A DNA stretch of 64,000 nucleotides from Styela clava (GCF_964204865.1 NC_135263.1:12259426-12323425), one strand, 5' to 3'; positions 10,523-22,141 are shown, numbered from the stretch's first letter. Made by a program: numbers and translations. The notes: generated by a model from the letters alone, not told the origin.

Positions 10523-12926
10523 TGGATGTTTCCACAAGCATCAGCTTCCTTTTTTACTACGTGACATTGGCCGATCAGCAAGATGCAAAAAGTGACGTAA
10601 CAATGCATCCGCTCAGACACTTTTCTCACTCAGACAGATTTTCAGGCGTGGTCGGGGAACATTACCTCGTTTTTTTGAATTTTATTCGTTAGTATTCAGT
10701 TGTGTTTCTAAAATTTAAATACGAATCAAATAATTCAATGATCACTTTGTCTTCTTGGGAGACTTAGTTTAACTGCAGTAATCAAAAATTAGTGTGGAAA
10801 AATTAGCAGTAACAGACTAGGCCAGTGGTTCTTAACTTTTTGAGCCGCGCCCCCCTTTGAAAAATTTAACAAACTTCGCGCCCCCCTATTTTTGCTTTGA
10901 AAAAATACTTTTGTGATGGGCAGGTTGCTATATATTAAGATGGCGCTATAAGAGTGTTGGTCTCATAGCGTCATTGCTCAGATTGTTTAGACATAAAACG
11001 CTTCGGAGTACAACTTCGTCATTCACTGTCGTATGTATAAAGCTAAATAATGGTTGGCCATCATACATTCTCGTTTTTCCCCTCAGTTTGCAATACCTGG
11101 CAAAGTCAAACTAATTTTTAAGTAAAACTAAACACGCAATAAACCTATGCTTTAATGTATTTTCTGCTTAAACGTTCACATAAGACACGTAAAATTTCAA
11201 TCAATTGTTTACTTCATCACTATTGAACGATGCCAAAATTATTTACAGTGTGTTAAAAATAAGCAACAATTACAGACTTCTTGGCGTGCCTAACGTTTCA
11301 AACAAAATGGAGAAGTACAAATGAATTTATGTAAATTTAAAAGCAGTTCATTTTTCAATAGTTATTATGCATGTGGACGTTTCCCCGGCCCTTGGCCACT
11401 GAAAATAAAGTCGCCAACGCGTTTGCGATTGCATTTTGTTTAAATCTCGATTGTTTTCGTAAGCGTGGCGTGCTATTTAAGCCGTAAAAAACTTGATTTC
11501 GGTGTTTATTCTCCCCAAATCAGAAATTTCTCTCGACATATTCTTGTGTCGCGAAGACAATTATAATTACTTTTTCTGTTTTCGAATAGAACCCTGACAC
11601 CTCTGGGGAAAACGAGTTAGTTTTTATTATATAATCATCAGCGACGAGATGCTATAGATAGAATAAAGTAGTGAATCTGCAACCAAATATTTCTTTATTG
11701 TAAAAGCGAGATTATAAAATACTAAGAATAAAACGGAAAACACCATGAGTTTTGTTTCGTGGTGGACCACTACAGATTAAAATTACTTTTTTAGACATTG
11801 CAACTCTTATAGATTCCTTGTGCCTGCGGCACACCAGTAGTGTTTTAAAACTACCGACTTGAAATAAATTTTACTCCATGGGATTTTATCGCAGACTAAG
11901 GAATTTATGCAACGGTGTTAAAATTAATCGAGCATTGCGATAGAGCGGAGTAAGAGTTGCAGGGACAGCTCATAATGGTGAAATTGGCAAGAATACAAAT
12001 CAAAACGTAATCGGGCACTTTGCCACACATTTCAGATTCAGATTCAGATATTTATTTTCGTCATGCAAAAAACAATGCGCGATATGAAAAATGAATAAAT
12101 AATATAATGTAACAAAATGTCAAATGGATATCGGCTTGTTGCAGTTGACGCGGAGTCGCGAAAAGACTCATAGAGTCATCTAGTCAGCGACACCTTGTAG
12201 CTGAAATTAAGCAGCAAATATAAGAAACGGGACACTCAATATTACACATTAATTTAATAAACTAACACGATCATACAAAAAGACAAAAAATAAATAGAAC
12301 TCAATATTACACATTGGCTTGCTTAATTGGACACAATCATTCGAAAAATGAAAAACAACAAAAAAAAACCTGAGTAACTACGGGATGCCACAATCCCTGT
12401 GGAATGATTAACAAACATGAAATAGGCTATAATCATACAAGAAAAAGAGCGGCAAAACATGCGAAATAAACTACGGAATGCGACAATGACTTTGGAATAA
12501 AAAAAGATTACTTTTAAATAAAACACAAGACAGATAAAAAAACATCAACAAATCGAAAATACACCACGGAATGTCATGACGGACGCAACAGCGACATCTA
12601 TAAATTGGTTATGCCTCGTTGAGTACGGAGCACAGCGAAATAGCGTTATGACTCAGCGTTCAGTCTACACCAAGATGGCGTACCCAGCAACGGGAGTTTG
12701 CTGCTAGGGTTGAATTTGTGGCTATTTTCTGTTAAAGCGATTGCTAGTAAATTATTGGCTCTACAGATTAGTGCAGAATGAATTATGAGATCTGCATACT
12801 TCGTGTCGATTGCACTGGGCTGAAAATAGTAAGGAAATACCAGGACACAATATGCAGACAGAAGAAAATGGCAAGTTCCAAAAAGATGGATGGATATAGA
12901 AAACAACAGAAGGTAATGTTTTCAGA

Positions 12927-13208
12927 TCAATGACAACTAGGCCTATAGGCATCAAGATATAGGCTTTTCAGTGCATGTTTGTAAGAATTATAACTACTGG
13001 ATCGAATGTTATTAGGGAGGTTATTCCACAATTTAACACCAACGAATTTGATCGAGTTTTGAGTTCGTTTGGTGCTGAAGCGATTTACATAATATGAGCA
13101 CCCGACAGAGGAACGCGTTTCATAAGAGTGAACGTTGCTCTGTTTTAAAAAATAGTTGGTGAAAGCAACAGGGAGTTTTTTGCAGTGATGTTGGTGCATT
13201 ATTTTCAA
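12927..13208 (-). pseudogene. C-terminal part of interrupted retrotransposon protein
   Basis: The 93-codon frame aligns by eye with the end of the frame at 1432-2232 (shared block KFVGVKLWNNLPNN, and a Tyr-Leu-rich end). It is the downstream half of the polymerase protein cut off by the hAT insertion at 13345. Sequence between 13209 and 13336 continues the same protein (the QNRAIRAI region) but has lost an open start. Confidence 0.8.
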
Positions 13209-14093
13209 TACCTCAATTTCATAAATATCTGCTAATTTAATAATTTTAAGACTATGATAAATAGGACTAAGTCGTGAAATATAACTGGCAGCAGAAATTG
13301 CACGAATTGCTCGGTTCTGAATAATTTCAATGCGGTGTAATAAGTAGGCTTACCATACGTCCCGGTTTAGCCGGGACAGTCCCGGTTTTGACGAGCTGTC
13401 CCGGCCGGTTGACTCAAATGTCCCGGTTTGTCAGCACGACTGTCGTGGGTAAAAAATTCATATTCATTATTATTACTATTTTTTTTCAACGGTGGCAGTT
13501 CATTTACCACTGTTTGCGACACACTTCGCTAGTTCAGAGAGAGAGAGAAATTGCTCTATTATTATGTCACAATCGGTATATGTTTTACTATCACACTGCT
13601 ATTCATGGCCAAAGTTTTGACTGCACCTCTAAATTAATTTTTCTTTAGCCTAAATTTGCGTTAACTTGTAAATATACACAGTTAGAATTTCTGATGTCCG
13701 CTGTCTGATAAGCGGATTCGCTGATTTTGCACGCTTAGCCAGAAATAAATGATAGTCGGTGATTTTTAATTGCATTGCTCCGCTGTTCTCCTCTGAACCT
13801 AATGACGATATACTTTAAACCAGTTTCGTATCAGTAACCTTCGATGCATCAAACAGAAAAAATTTAAAGCTTGTTCCAGTTGTGGTTCGTTATTTTTTAC
13901 CTGATGTTGGTGTGAAGATAAAACTATTAGAATTCAAATCTTTACCCAGGGAAACCGCAATACTTGCTTTCTGTTCTCGGAAAAGTTGTTGGATTTTGGG
14001 CGGATAACTGCAGCACCAACTTTGGAGGCGTAAAAGACGAAAAACAAATAATGCTTTTTTTTTAAACTAAAAGAAATATAACCGGTATAGATT

Positions 14094-14474
14094 GTGCGGC
14101 TCATGCAGTTCAACACTGCACTGCGATGCCCTTTCCAACATGCAGTAGATACTTTGCCTGTTTGTGTTGTTGTCAGAATGTATGATTATTTTTACATTCA
14201 CACTGTCCGAGTAACAGAGCAGAAACCATTCTGCGATTTTGTTGATATTGAATATCAACGGCTATTACAGCATGGCAACACTCGGTTTCTCCCTTTATTA
14301 CCTGCTTTGCAAAGGATTACGGAAATGTTTGAAAGCTTGATAAGTTATTCAAATTCTCAAGAAGGATGTCTTACTCTTATGCTTAAATGTTCCAACGTAC
14401 GAACTTCACTTGAAATTTGTCCTTTGCCAGCTCACCTACTTCAGCAAAATTATTTTAATTTTGGAAAAAGATAA
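14094..14474 (+). pseudogene. hAT transposase fragment
   Basis: The 126-codon frame contains the hAT core signature HGNTRFLPLLPALQRI and then ITEMFESLISYSNSQEG, which in this superfamily lies between the second and third catalytic acids. It continues for a few residues and is then cut by the nested element at 14491. Further transposase blocks occur downstream in other frames, so it is a remnant. Confidence 0.85.
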
Positions 14475-14490
14475 TAGTAATGCCTTAGAT

Positions 14491-14888
14491 CAGGGGTCGG
14501 CAACCTACGGCCCCCGGGCCGGATCCGGCCCGCAGAGTATTATAATCCGGCTCGTGACGCTTCACTGAATTATAGTAACAAAACAGCCGTTTTGACGATT
14601 ATATTTTTTGAACTAAATCATATTATAACCTTACAAGTATATAATTCACAATTACTCGTTTAATGAGCCTTTAATTTAATTATAATTAGACAAATGGCAA
14701 CAAAACGCAGAAAAGTTGATGCTAAGTGCAAATTCAATGGCGCTGAAAATATTCAAATGAAATTTTTTGAGATGCAATGAAGAAAAAAATCTATATTCTA
14801 TTCGAGCTTTCTAAAAATATGTGCGGCCCGCCAATGACTCGCAACCCCTAATTTTGGCCCGCGATCGACAAAAGGTTGCCGATCCCTG
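14491..14888 (+). mobile_element. hAT derivative nested in the hAT at 13345
   Basis: The 398-bp element has inverted ends CAGGGGTCGGCAACCT and AGGTTGCCGATCCCTG and flanking 8-base copies CCTTAGAT / TCGTAGAT (two mismatches). It keeps the start of a transposase-like protein (ATGGCAACAAAACGCAGAAA region, MATKRRKVDAK). The element at 40485-41702 has a similar start (MATRRK-like). It is an internally deleted member of a GTF2IRD2-like hAT group; the group name is inferred from the N-terminal wording. Confidence 0.85.
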
Positions 14889-15719
14889 TCGTAGATGTCA
14901 AAGGTGAAGCTAAATTTGAAAGAAAAAGGGTAAAGTCTGTTAATTCCGTCGCAATCGCTTGTACTTCTGAAATCCTTGGAACTCTCTAGCGAAATCGACG
15001 TAATGTTTGCGATTTTTACGAGAAATGTCTATCGTAGCTGCATGAGGAAGCCTACAATGCTGTCAGGCCAAACATATGGACAAATTTGAAGGGTGAAATA
15101 AACTGGACTGAAGTGATTGGTCTTCAAAATTGATAAATGATATATATGTTTGGTTGGCTAGTCAGATTTTGAATAGCGATGCACTTTTCGACAAATACCG
15201 ATGAAGAGATATTTATTTGAGCATGGTTCAAATGCAATTTGGCTTACTTTGCCGGTTGAAATTAAGTGGACAGAGATGTTTAACGTTTTTTGTAACAGAA
15301 ATATTAGCATTTCGAATTTGCAGAAACTCGTAGATTTTGTTTGCCGGAACATCGGCATCTGTTGAACGGATTTTCTCCATAATTAAAATTTTTTGATTCG
15401 AAAGCAGGTTCAGAATGCCAGAAGAATATATAAAAGCACTCGTGACATGCAAATTTAATGGTGATGTCTCTTGTTATCAGTTTTATGAAAAAATCAGAAC
15501 ATGAATTTTTGAAAAGGGTTCCATCTGCGGACAATACTTTTGGTCTAAATAAATAATACTCGTACAAACTATTTTTTTGTGTTTTTCCTAATTCAATGAT
15601 CAGTAGAGATTTACAGCCGTATATACCCTTAATGACATGGTAGACGTTTCAATATTACAAAGACTGGCAATCGACCGAATGTTTGCCAAATCGCACCGTC
15701 CCGGTTTTTTGTTTCAGAT

Positions 15720-17552
15720 TTATGGTAAGCCTAGTAATAAGGTTTTATCAGCTGAACCCCAAGCAATTAAGCCATACTGGATATGGCTTTGAAATAAGGA
15801 ATAGTAAATCATGCGTAAGGTGGTAAGCGATGTGTATCTTCTAAGCTTGTATAGCATTCCAACAGACTTGGATAATTTAACGGCCAGGTTGGACAAGTGA
15901 ATATCCCACTTCATTTTACTATCAATGTATATACCAAGATATTTAAAGGAATGGACATTTTCCAATTTTTTATTATCAATTTGGATTTCCAAAACATTTT
16001 TCGATTTGCATTGGTATGGAGATATTAACATAGATTTTGATTTTTCAATGTTTAGTGTTAATTTATTGGCTTTCATCCAACTTGACACTTTTGCAATTTC
16101 AGTATTTACTCTCAACGGAAGAACTGCACAAGATTTGTCGCTGTCAAGGAGATTAGTATCGTCAGCGAACAATTTGGAAAATAATGAAGAGCAATAAGTT
16201 ATGTCGTTAATATATACGAGAAAAAGGAGAGGGCCCAAACAGCTACCTTGAGGAACTCCGTGCGTCACCGGTAAGGGAGAAGAACAGTATGATCCCACTT
16301 GAACATATTGAGATCTATTATTCAAATAACTAGAAATGAGTTTGCTTGCAATTCCCCGTATACCATAATGCCTCAACTTAGAAATCAGGATGTCATGATT
16401 CACAGTATCGAAAGCTTTCTTTAGATCTAGAAAAGTTGCACTGACATACTCCTTTCTTTCCAATTTATCATAGATATATGATACTGTATCTAAAATGGCA
16501 TGTGATGTAGAATAATTGCTCTGAAAACCGAATTGATATTTATTTATTACATCATATTTAGTTAAAAAATTTGCGAGTCTTTTATGTAACAAACGCTCAA
16601 ACATTTTATCAATTGCTGAGAGGATTGATATTGGTCTATAATTTGAAATTAATTTTTTATTTCCAGATTTGAAAAGAGGAATAACCCGGGCGGTTTTGAG
16701 AGATGAAGGAAAGATTCCAAGTAACAGCGAGGAATTGAAGAATCTTGAGAGACAAGGGGCAATTATATCCGCAACTAATTTGATGAAGCGCGCTGGGATG
16801 TTGTCTGGTCCTACAGCCTTCCTGTCGTTAAGATTTTGTATTTCGATTAAAATTTCATTCGCGGTGGATGAGCTCAAAAAGATGGATTGGCTCACACGAT
16901 TGCGGAGAAAAGGTTCGAAGTTAGCTGTATCATTGGAAAACTTATCAGCCAGGCTGGACCCAATTGTTGAGAAGTATTTGTTAAATTCTGTTGCGATTAA
17001 AAGTTCATCTCTAGTTATACAACCGTTTTCAGTATTAATTTCATCAATTTTATGCTTCAATTTCTTTTTTGCATTTGTGATTTGGCCAACTATTTGCCAT
17101 GTTGACCTGGGATTACCTTTGGTTGTAGCAATAAGATTTTGATAATAGATTTGTTTAGCTTTATCTATGGTTCTTGACAAAATATTTCTATATTGTTTAA
17201 AGTAAGAGCTCTGGGAACTGTTACCTTTCAAGAAGTGAGTTTTAAACATTTTATTTTTGTGTCGAATACAAGCGTTTAGCCCTTTGGTTAACCATGGTTT
17301 TGATTGTAACCTTTTCTGACGCCGAGAAAGTGGTCGAAGTGGGGCATGGCGATCAATTAGGTGAACAAATGACTTTATAAAGTCGTCAAAAACACTATTA
17401 AAATTTTGGATATTTAAATTAATTCCAGCAAATTGATTAGCAAAAATTACCTCTGCATCACTACGAAAGCAATCGATTGAGAATGTTGACATGTCCCTTG
17501 ACATTCTGCGATTGTATGTGTATGATGGTTTGATGCCTCTCAGACAGCACAT
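15720..17552 (-). pseudogene. reverse transcriptase of interrupted retrotransposon
   Basis: The 610-codon frame encodes the polymerase region of a jockey/CR1-like element. Blocks in order: the end of the endonuclease linker, VGPDNIPARFIK, RVIPLFKSG, NYRPISILSAIDKMFE, YQFGFQSNYSTSHAI, the first catalytic Asp in FLDLKKAFDTVNHDIL, GVPQGSCLGPLLFLVYIND, the FADDTNLL catalytic pair, then FKYLGIYIDSKMKWD. It ends where the hAT at 13345-15733 was inserted; the last three codons before the stop are transposon sequence. The upstream endonuclease end remains in frame to about 17700. The catalytic residues are intact, but the 5' end is missing and the 3' end is displaced, so it cannot be functional. Confidence 0.92.
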
Positions 17553-17705
17553 GATCGGAAAATGGTCTGTGATGTCTGACAGAACTATGTGGGAATCTAT
17601 TTTTAGGTTTCTGATATTTGTATATACATGATCAATGAGAGTTTTATGGTTGCGGACTACCGTGGTATTTTGGAGTAGTGGTTCTTTTATTTTTTCGACG
17701 CAATC

Positions 17706-18002
17706 GCAGATTTAATTTATCACAATTAAATGAACAAGAGAGCTACGCACAAATATATGGACACGTCAGACCAGAGCGAATCAGTCCTTACCGGTACCTT
17801 TGACGCTACCGGTACCCTCAAAAAAGTTCTGAATTTCCAGTAGCAAGAATTTTGCAGAATCAAAACGTACAGCCAGTCATGACACTGACTAAAATCCGTG
17901 TTCCCATGGATAAAAAATAATACAGCAAAATTTTAGACGAAATATCAAATTTCATAGAATTCACGCAAAATTTTGAAATAAATAAAAGTAATAGCCTTCT
18001 AG
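17706..18002. other. spacer between two retroelements inside the hAT-type element
   Basis: 297 bp without coding signal, containing two TACCGGTA palindromes (17793 and 17811 area). It ends in TCTAG, the target duplication of the BEL/Pao insertion. Confidence 0.5.
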
Positions 18003-19076
18003 TGTTAGATCTCCAGCGCCGGTAGTGTCTATTTCTTTATTGCTGACACGTTTGCATCTTCTCGTATGTCAACGTCGCAAACGTCTCAATTCATTACTCG
18101 CATTCGATGTGTTTCTTTATTATCTGTAGACCGAGCCGAGAAGGTTTCCGTCTACTGCAATTTGCGTGTTTACATCGTTATTGTATCGCCTGGCGTTAGA
18201 GCCGAAATTGTAAATGCGCACAGCTAGTTTGCTGTTGCAATGCGTTACTTCTATGGCGATTTATCATTAGGAAAGCTGTATCATATTAATTATAGTGGGC
18301 TAATTATGGTTTCCTTTGTTTCATGCTTATTTAACTTGCTAATAGTTTAAAATTTGCTGCATTGAACTCTGAATTATTGAACTGCAATTTGTAAATCTGT
18401 CCTGCGTTTTGATTGTTTTGTGAAATATTCTTGGTGAGTTTTTTGTATTTCACTGCATTTGGCTTGTTATGTAGTAGTCTTATTTGAATGAAGTACTGTT
18501 AGTATTATATTGGTGCCACAATTATTGCAGTAGGGTTAAGTACTGTTACTGTTGTGCTTATTTGTTCATGTTTATTTCAGTGTTCTGCAGTTACATAAAA
18601 GATTCGATATATTGTTGACCTTGGCTAAAAACAGTCGGTAAGCGATATAATTTGATTGCATGTTGGTTATTTATGCGGCAATTTAATAGTATTTATAGTG
18701 TATTTTGGTTTTTTTAGAAAACCTCTCTCTCTCTATCTCAACTCAATCTATCTGTATTCGTCATCTGTTTCCGTGATCTATTTGGCTCCATCTGACATCT
18801 CGATTTTATAATTTATGCTGAGCAAGTGCTTGATATTTCCACGACATATTACAATTCTCCTGTGTTTGAAGTTATGTATTGTGGGCTTGTGGACTTCAGC
18901 TTGCTTATCTCAGTTATAAGGCAGGGATAATTTGGAGAGGATTGTCTGGACCGAACATAGTATTGGGATAGACTACTAGAGCGTTTAGACTGGAAAATAT
19001 TGGCGCACGCTTCAGCGCCCTTCGTCTTTGTGTAGCAAGCAGGGTGCATAAGGTCACACCCCGTCAAGCTTCTACA
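18003..19076 (+). repeat. 5' LTR of the BEL/Pao element
   Basis: 1,074 bp, starting TGTTAGATCTCCAGCG and ending AAGCTTCTACA. It carries a CT-rich microsatellite near 18724-18735. It differs from the 3' LTR at only about three positions, for example CGATG versus TGATG and ATTATTG versus ATTAATG. Confidence 0.95.
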
Positions 19077-19165
19077 CAAAAAGTTTTCGACTGTCGCCTT
19101 TTTGCTGATTGCAAAAAGTTCAGACTATTGCCTTTTTGCTGGGTGCAAAAAGTTTTCGACTTATT
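19077..19165 (+). repeat. tandem 35-bp repeats in the BEL/Pao leader
   Basis: Three units begin at about 19077, 19112 and 19146 with CAAAAAGTT and contain GCCTTTTTGCTG. GCAAAAAG and CTTTTTGC are mutual inverted repeats, so each junction can fold into a hairpin. The array occupies the place where a tRNA primer-binding site is expected. Confidence 0.8.
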
Positions 19166-19240
19166 CATTGTGTCTTGCAACAAGACGTCGATAATTAACA
19201 AGATACTGTTCAAGGTTGCAAGACTTTCATCGTTCAAGGT

Positions 19241-21061
19241 ATGATGGAATCCAAGGCCAAGCAGCAGTTGGACATTTTGCGATCTGCTTTGCAGGAAAAG
19301 TATTTGATAGCTGAACGTTTGATGCTTCAACGTGAAAACGCTGAAAAGTTGTCAGTAGTAAGGCTAGAAGTTGATGAAGTGTTCCGGCAGCTAATTTCTT
19401 TAATTGACATGATTCCTGAAAGTGCAGGTAAAGAGATTACTGACTTTCCTGTGACTAATGATTTGAAGCGTGAAAAATCGGAATTTGATTCACGCATCTC
19501 GGAATGGTTCGAAAAATTGAAAACGCATTCAACTGTGCAACCAGAAAATGTATCGTCAAAGTATTCGGGTAGTATTTGTTCTGACAATACATCGAGAGCT
19601 TCCTTCAAGAGAAGATTGCAGTGCAAAGTGAAACGCGATCTAGCAATTGTACAGCTTCGTCACACGGAAGAAAAGCTAGAGGAGGAAGCTTTGAAACGTA
19701 AAATGGAGCTTCGTGATGCACAGCGTAAAGTGGAATTGACTGAAGTGGAATTCTTATTGTGGGATACGAAATCAACTGGTGATTCAATTAAAGGTGATGG
19801 AGATTTCAATAATTTGAGTCCTATTAATGTGTTGCCAGGTACGAGCAGGGCAAGTGATAAAATGCCTTCAGTGCCATTGGCGAGCCGCAGAGAAGAGACT
19901 GCAAGTACTGAGCAAAAACCTTCATCACCCAAATTGGTGAACTCACTTCAGGTTGGTGATAAAATTCCTTCTACAACTGTGCATAAAAATGTAATGCAAG
20001 CTGATGTTTCATCATTGAACAGGCGTCGATCTGCTTCGCTACAGAATGAAGCCACACATACTAGAATAAATACTAACCATGATGGCTATGCTGCCTCTGA
20101 TTCGTGTCATGAACGAGTACGTTTTGCAAGGTCGCATAATGTACACACATATTCTCAGACTCCATTGAGAAGAGATGATAATGCTGTTCCAAATAGAACT
20201 GGAAATGGTCAAAGCTATAACTTTCAGCCTGTGAATCGTGCGATGGCTCAGGATTGTTCATTTGCGGCTGAACCAGATGGAATGGCTGGCCGTGAACACC
20301 ATCACGTTTTCCGGATAAATGAAAGTAGTGTCAATGAGTTGCCAGATGTGCAGACTCGTGAATATAGGACACTTCTGGAAAATCGTGAGTCGGTTAATGA
20401 TTATGTTTATGAATCTGGGCCACAACATTATTCACAGCGGAGAACAAGAGAATCATCTCCAGTTATACAGCATCACCATTATCATGGACGTGAAGAATTC
20501 TTCTTTCAGAAGCCTAAGTTACCTGTGTTCAATGGAGATCCTTTGAAGTATATGTCTTTCATAACAAATTTTGACATCCACCTGGCACCGAAACTAGAAA
20601 CAAATAGCCAGAAGCTTGTGTGTTTGTTGCAATATTGTGAAGAGAGAATTTGTGCACAATTAGAATACTTCACAAAGAAGCCTGAGAATGGATACAAGCT
20701 TGCTAGGCAGAGGCTGTTTGAAGAATATGGTCAGCCTCATATTATCGCTGGTGCATGTGAAAGAGTTCTAAAAGAGTTTCCAAGTGTGCGTGATGACAAG
20801 CCAGAGCAGCTATTGCAAATATCACAAGTAATGGAGCAATGCCTGGAAACTCTAGAAGACATTGATGAGTTTGCAAATGTAAACACCCTGGACACTATTG
20901 GAATGCTGATGGCTAAACTTCCTGAAGATGTTCAGGATGGCCGGCCACATGAAGCCCTCAAAATTCAAAGAAAGACTGGTCGTCAGGCAAAATATTGTCA
21001 CTTGGTCGATTATGTTTGTAATTGGGCGGATGTGAAAAATTCAATATGGGGAAAAGCTTAA
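19241..21061 (+). CDS. BEL/Pao gag region
   Basis: The 606-codon frame starts at an ATG 165 bases after the 5' LTR. The N-terminal third is rich in Lys and Glu with coiled-coil character (around residues 10-180, EEKLEEEALKRKMELRDAQRK-type pattern). The middle is a low-complexity Ser/Arg/His region. The conserved Pao gag domain (DUF1759 type) begins near residue 425 with LPVFNGDPLKYMSFITNFD and runs to the end. The frame stops at TAA in AAAGCTTAATGAG; the next reading frame continues with gag-like residues (NEIRHKKIPV) before the zinc knuckles, so the end is caused by a frameshift rather than a natural terminus. Confidence 0.88.
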   Translation: MMESKAKQQLDILRSALQEKYLIAERLMLQRENAEKLSVVRLEVDEVFRQLISLIDMIPESAGKEITDFPVTNDLKREKSEFDSRISEWFEKLKTHSTVQPENVSSKYSGSICSDNTSRASFKRRLQCKVKRDLAIVQLRHTEEKLEEEALKRKMELRDAQRKVELTEVEFLLWDTKSTGDSIKGDGDFNNLSPINVLPGTSRASDKMPSVPLASRREETASTEQKPSSPKLVNSLQVGDKIPSTTVHKNVMQADVSSLNRRRSASLQNEATHTRINTNHDGYAASDSCHERVRFARSHNVHTYSQTPLRRDDNAVPNRTGNGQSYNFQPVNRAMAQDCSFAAEPDGMAGREHHHVFRINESSVNELPDVQTREYRTLLENRESVNDYVYESGPQHYSQRRTRESSPVIQHHHYHGREEFFFQKPKLPVFNGDPLKYMSFITNFDIHLAPKLETNSQKLVCLLQYCEERICAQLEYFTKKPENGYKLARQRLFEEYGQPHIIAGACERVLKEFPSVRDDKPEQLLQISQVMEQCLETLEDIDEFANVNTLDTIGMLMAKLPEDVQDGRPHEALKIQRKTGRQAKYCHLVDYVCNWADVKNSIWGKA

Positions 21062-21142
21062 TGAGATTCGTCACAAAAAGATTCCTGTGAGTGTGAGGAG
21101 AAACAGAGCTGCAACCTATAATATTGATGCTGAGGCCGGGAT

Positions 21143-22141
21143 TTGGGATGTGTATGTTGTCTCAAACCGCACAATTTGTGGAACTGCCCGGACTTCAAGA
21201 GTAAATCGCATGAAGAAAAGGTCAGTCTTTTGAGGGAGCAGAAATTGTGTTTCAAGTGTCTGTCTCATGGTCATCTTGCTCGTAATTGCAAGAAGGCCAG
21301 TCAGTGCAAAGTACATGGATGTAAAGGAAATCGACATCACACACTGCTTCATAGATTTATTGAAATTCAGGAGAAATCGAAAAAGCCTGAAGAGGGACCT
21401 GCTGTATATTCATTGGCAAAGTCGTCAGAGTGCAATGGGAAAAGTATCGGGCAAGATGTTTATTTATGTGTGGTGCCGGTCAATGTTCGAAATGGTGAAA
21501 AGGCCGCTCAAACATACGCCTTGCTGGATCCGGCATCTACAGTTACTCTGTGTAGTGAACGTTTGATGAAATATCTCGGAGTAACAGGAAATACAAGAGA
21601 TATCACATTACGCACAATTGGACAGAGGCTAATACAATACAAGGGTATGTCTGGCAGTTTAGTTGTATCGCCGCTGGATGGTGGTGCTGAACGTGAAATC
21701 ACAGATGTGCTCTCGGTTGAAAAAATTCCTGCTAAGCCGAATAAAGCGCCCGACCAAAGGTTCCTCAAAATCATGCCGCATCTTCAAGATGTAAGATTGC
21801 CTATCTTGGAAGGAGGAACAGTGAATCTTCTGATTGGTGCTGACAATGCGGAACTCGTCTGTTTCCAAGATGTTCGAAATGGACCGAGGAAAGCACCTAA
21901 GGCAGTGAAGACTGTTTTTGGCTGGTCGCTATTCGGACCCAGTTTTGAGTCGCCATCAGATCTCAGAGAAGTTCATTTTACATCTGATCATTATGTCAAT
22001 TTCGTCAAGTGTAATGATTTGGAAACACAAAAGGAAATTGAAACTCTGTGGACAGCAGATTTTGGCAATGAAACTTCAGTTCTTGATATTCCAAATTCTC
22101 AAGAAGATCGAGCAGTGTATGAAATTATGCAAATTCGGTGA
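21143..22141 (+). CDS. BEL/Pao zinc-knuckle and protease region
   Basis: The frame opens at a TTG codon and has no ATG of its own; it is the continuation of gag after a frameshift. Residues 3-70 hold two Cys/His clusters (CCLKPHNLWNC and CFKCLSHGHLARNC) followed by a third Cys-rich stretch with CKVHGC. From about residue 125 an aspartic protease-like domain (DUF1758 type) begins, with LLDPASTVTLCSE. The catalytic context is D-P-A-S, where D-S/T-G-S is usual, so activity is uncertain. It ends at TGA 22139-22141, where a one-base shift separates it from the reverse transcriptase frame. Confidence 0.85.
   Translation: MGCVCCLKPHNLWNCPDFKSKSHEEKVSLLREQKLCFKCLSHGHLARNCKKASQCKVHGCKGNRHHTLLHRFIEIQEKSKKPEEGPAVYSLAKSSECNGKSIGQDVYLCVVPVNVRNGEKAAQTYALLDPASTVTLCSERLMKYLGVTGNTRDITLRTIGQRLIQYKGMSGSLVVSPLDGGAEREITDVLSVEKIPAKPNKAPDQRFLKIMPHLQDVRLPILEGGTVNLLIGADNAELVCFQDVRNGPRKAPKAVKTVFGWSLFGPSFESPSDLREVHFTSDHYVNFVKCNDLETQKEIETLWTADFGNETSVLDIPNSQEDRAVYEIMQIR

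Larger units (their letters stand above)
13345..15733 (+). mobile_element. degenerate hAT transposon inside the retrotransposon
   Basis: The ends are perfect 13-base inverted repeats, TAGGCTTACCATA and TATGGTAAGCCTA. The 8-base sequence GTAATAAG flanks both sides (13337-13344 and 15734-15741), and joining across it restores the retrotransposon coding order. The interior encodes broken plus-strand hAT transposase: HGNTRFLPLLPALQRI within 14094-14474, and a C-terminal dimerisation-type block SASVERIFSI near 15355-15385. Frameshifts and stops separate these blocks, so the transposase is dead. The subterminal regions repeat the word GTCCCGG several times, a plausible transposase-binding array. 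A smaller hAT derivative is nested at 14491-14888. Confidence 0.92.
12033..17705 (-). mobile_element. jockey/CR1-like non-LTR retrotransposon, interrupted
   Basis: This is a minus-strand retrotransposon copy whose 3' end at 12033 carries the same TCTGAA tandem tail as the copy at 491. The tail frame at 12927-13208 and the large frame at 15720-17552 are one coding region split by a hAT transposon at 13345-15733. Beyond 17552, in the same frame, lies the end of the apurinic-type endonuclease (LIDHVYTN ... SDITDHFPI), up to about 17700, where the copy is 5'-truncated. The 3' untranslated region is about 900 bp. It sits inside the hAT-type element of 10823-27462. Confidence 0.9.

Noticed and set aside
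16669-17142. 157-codon plus-strand frame
   Set aside because: It is the antisense shadow of the reverse transcriptase coding region.
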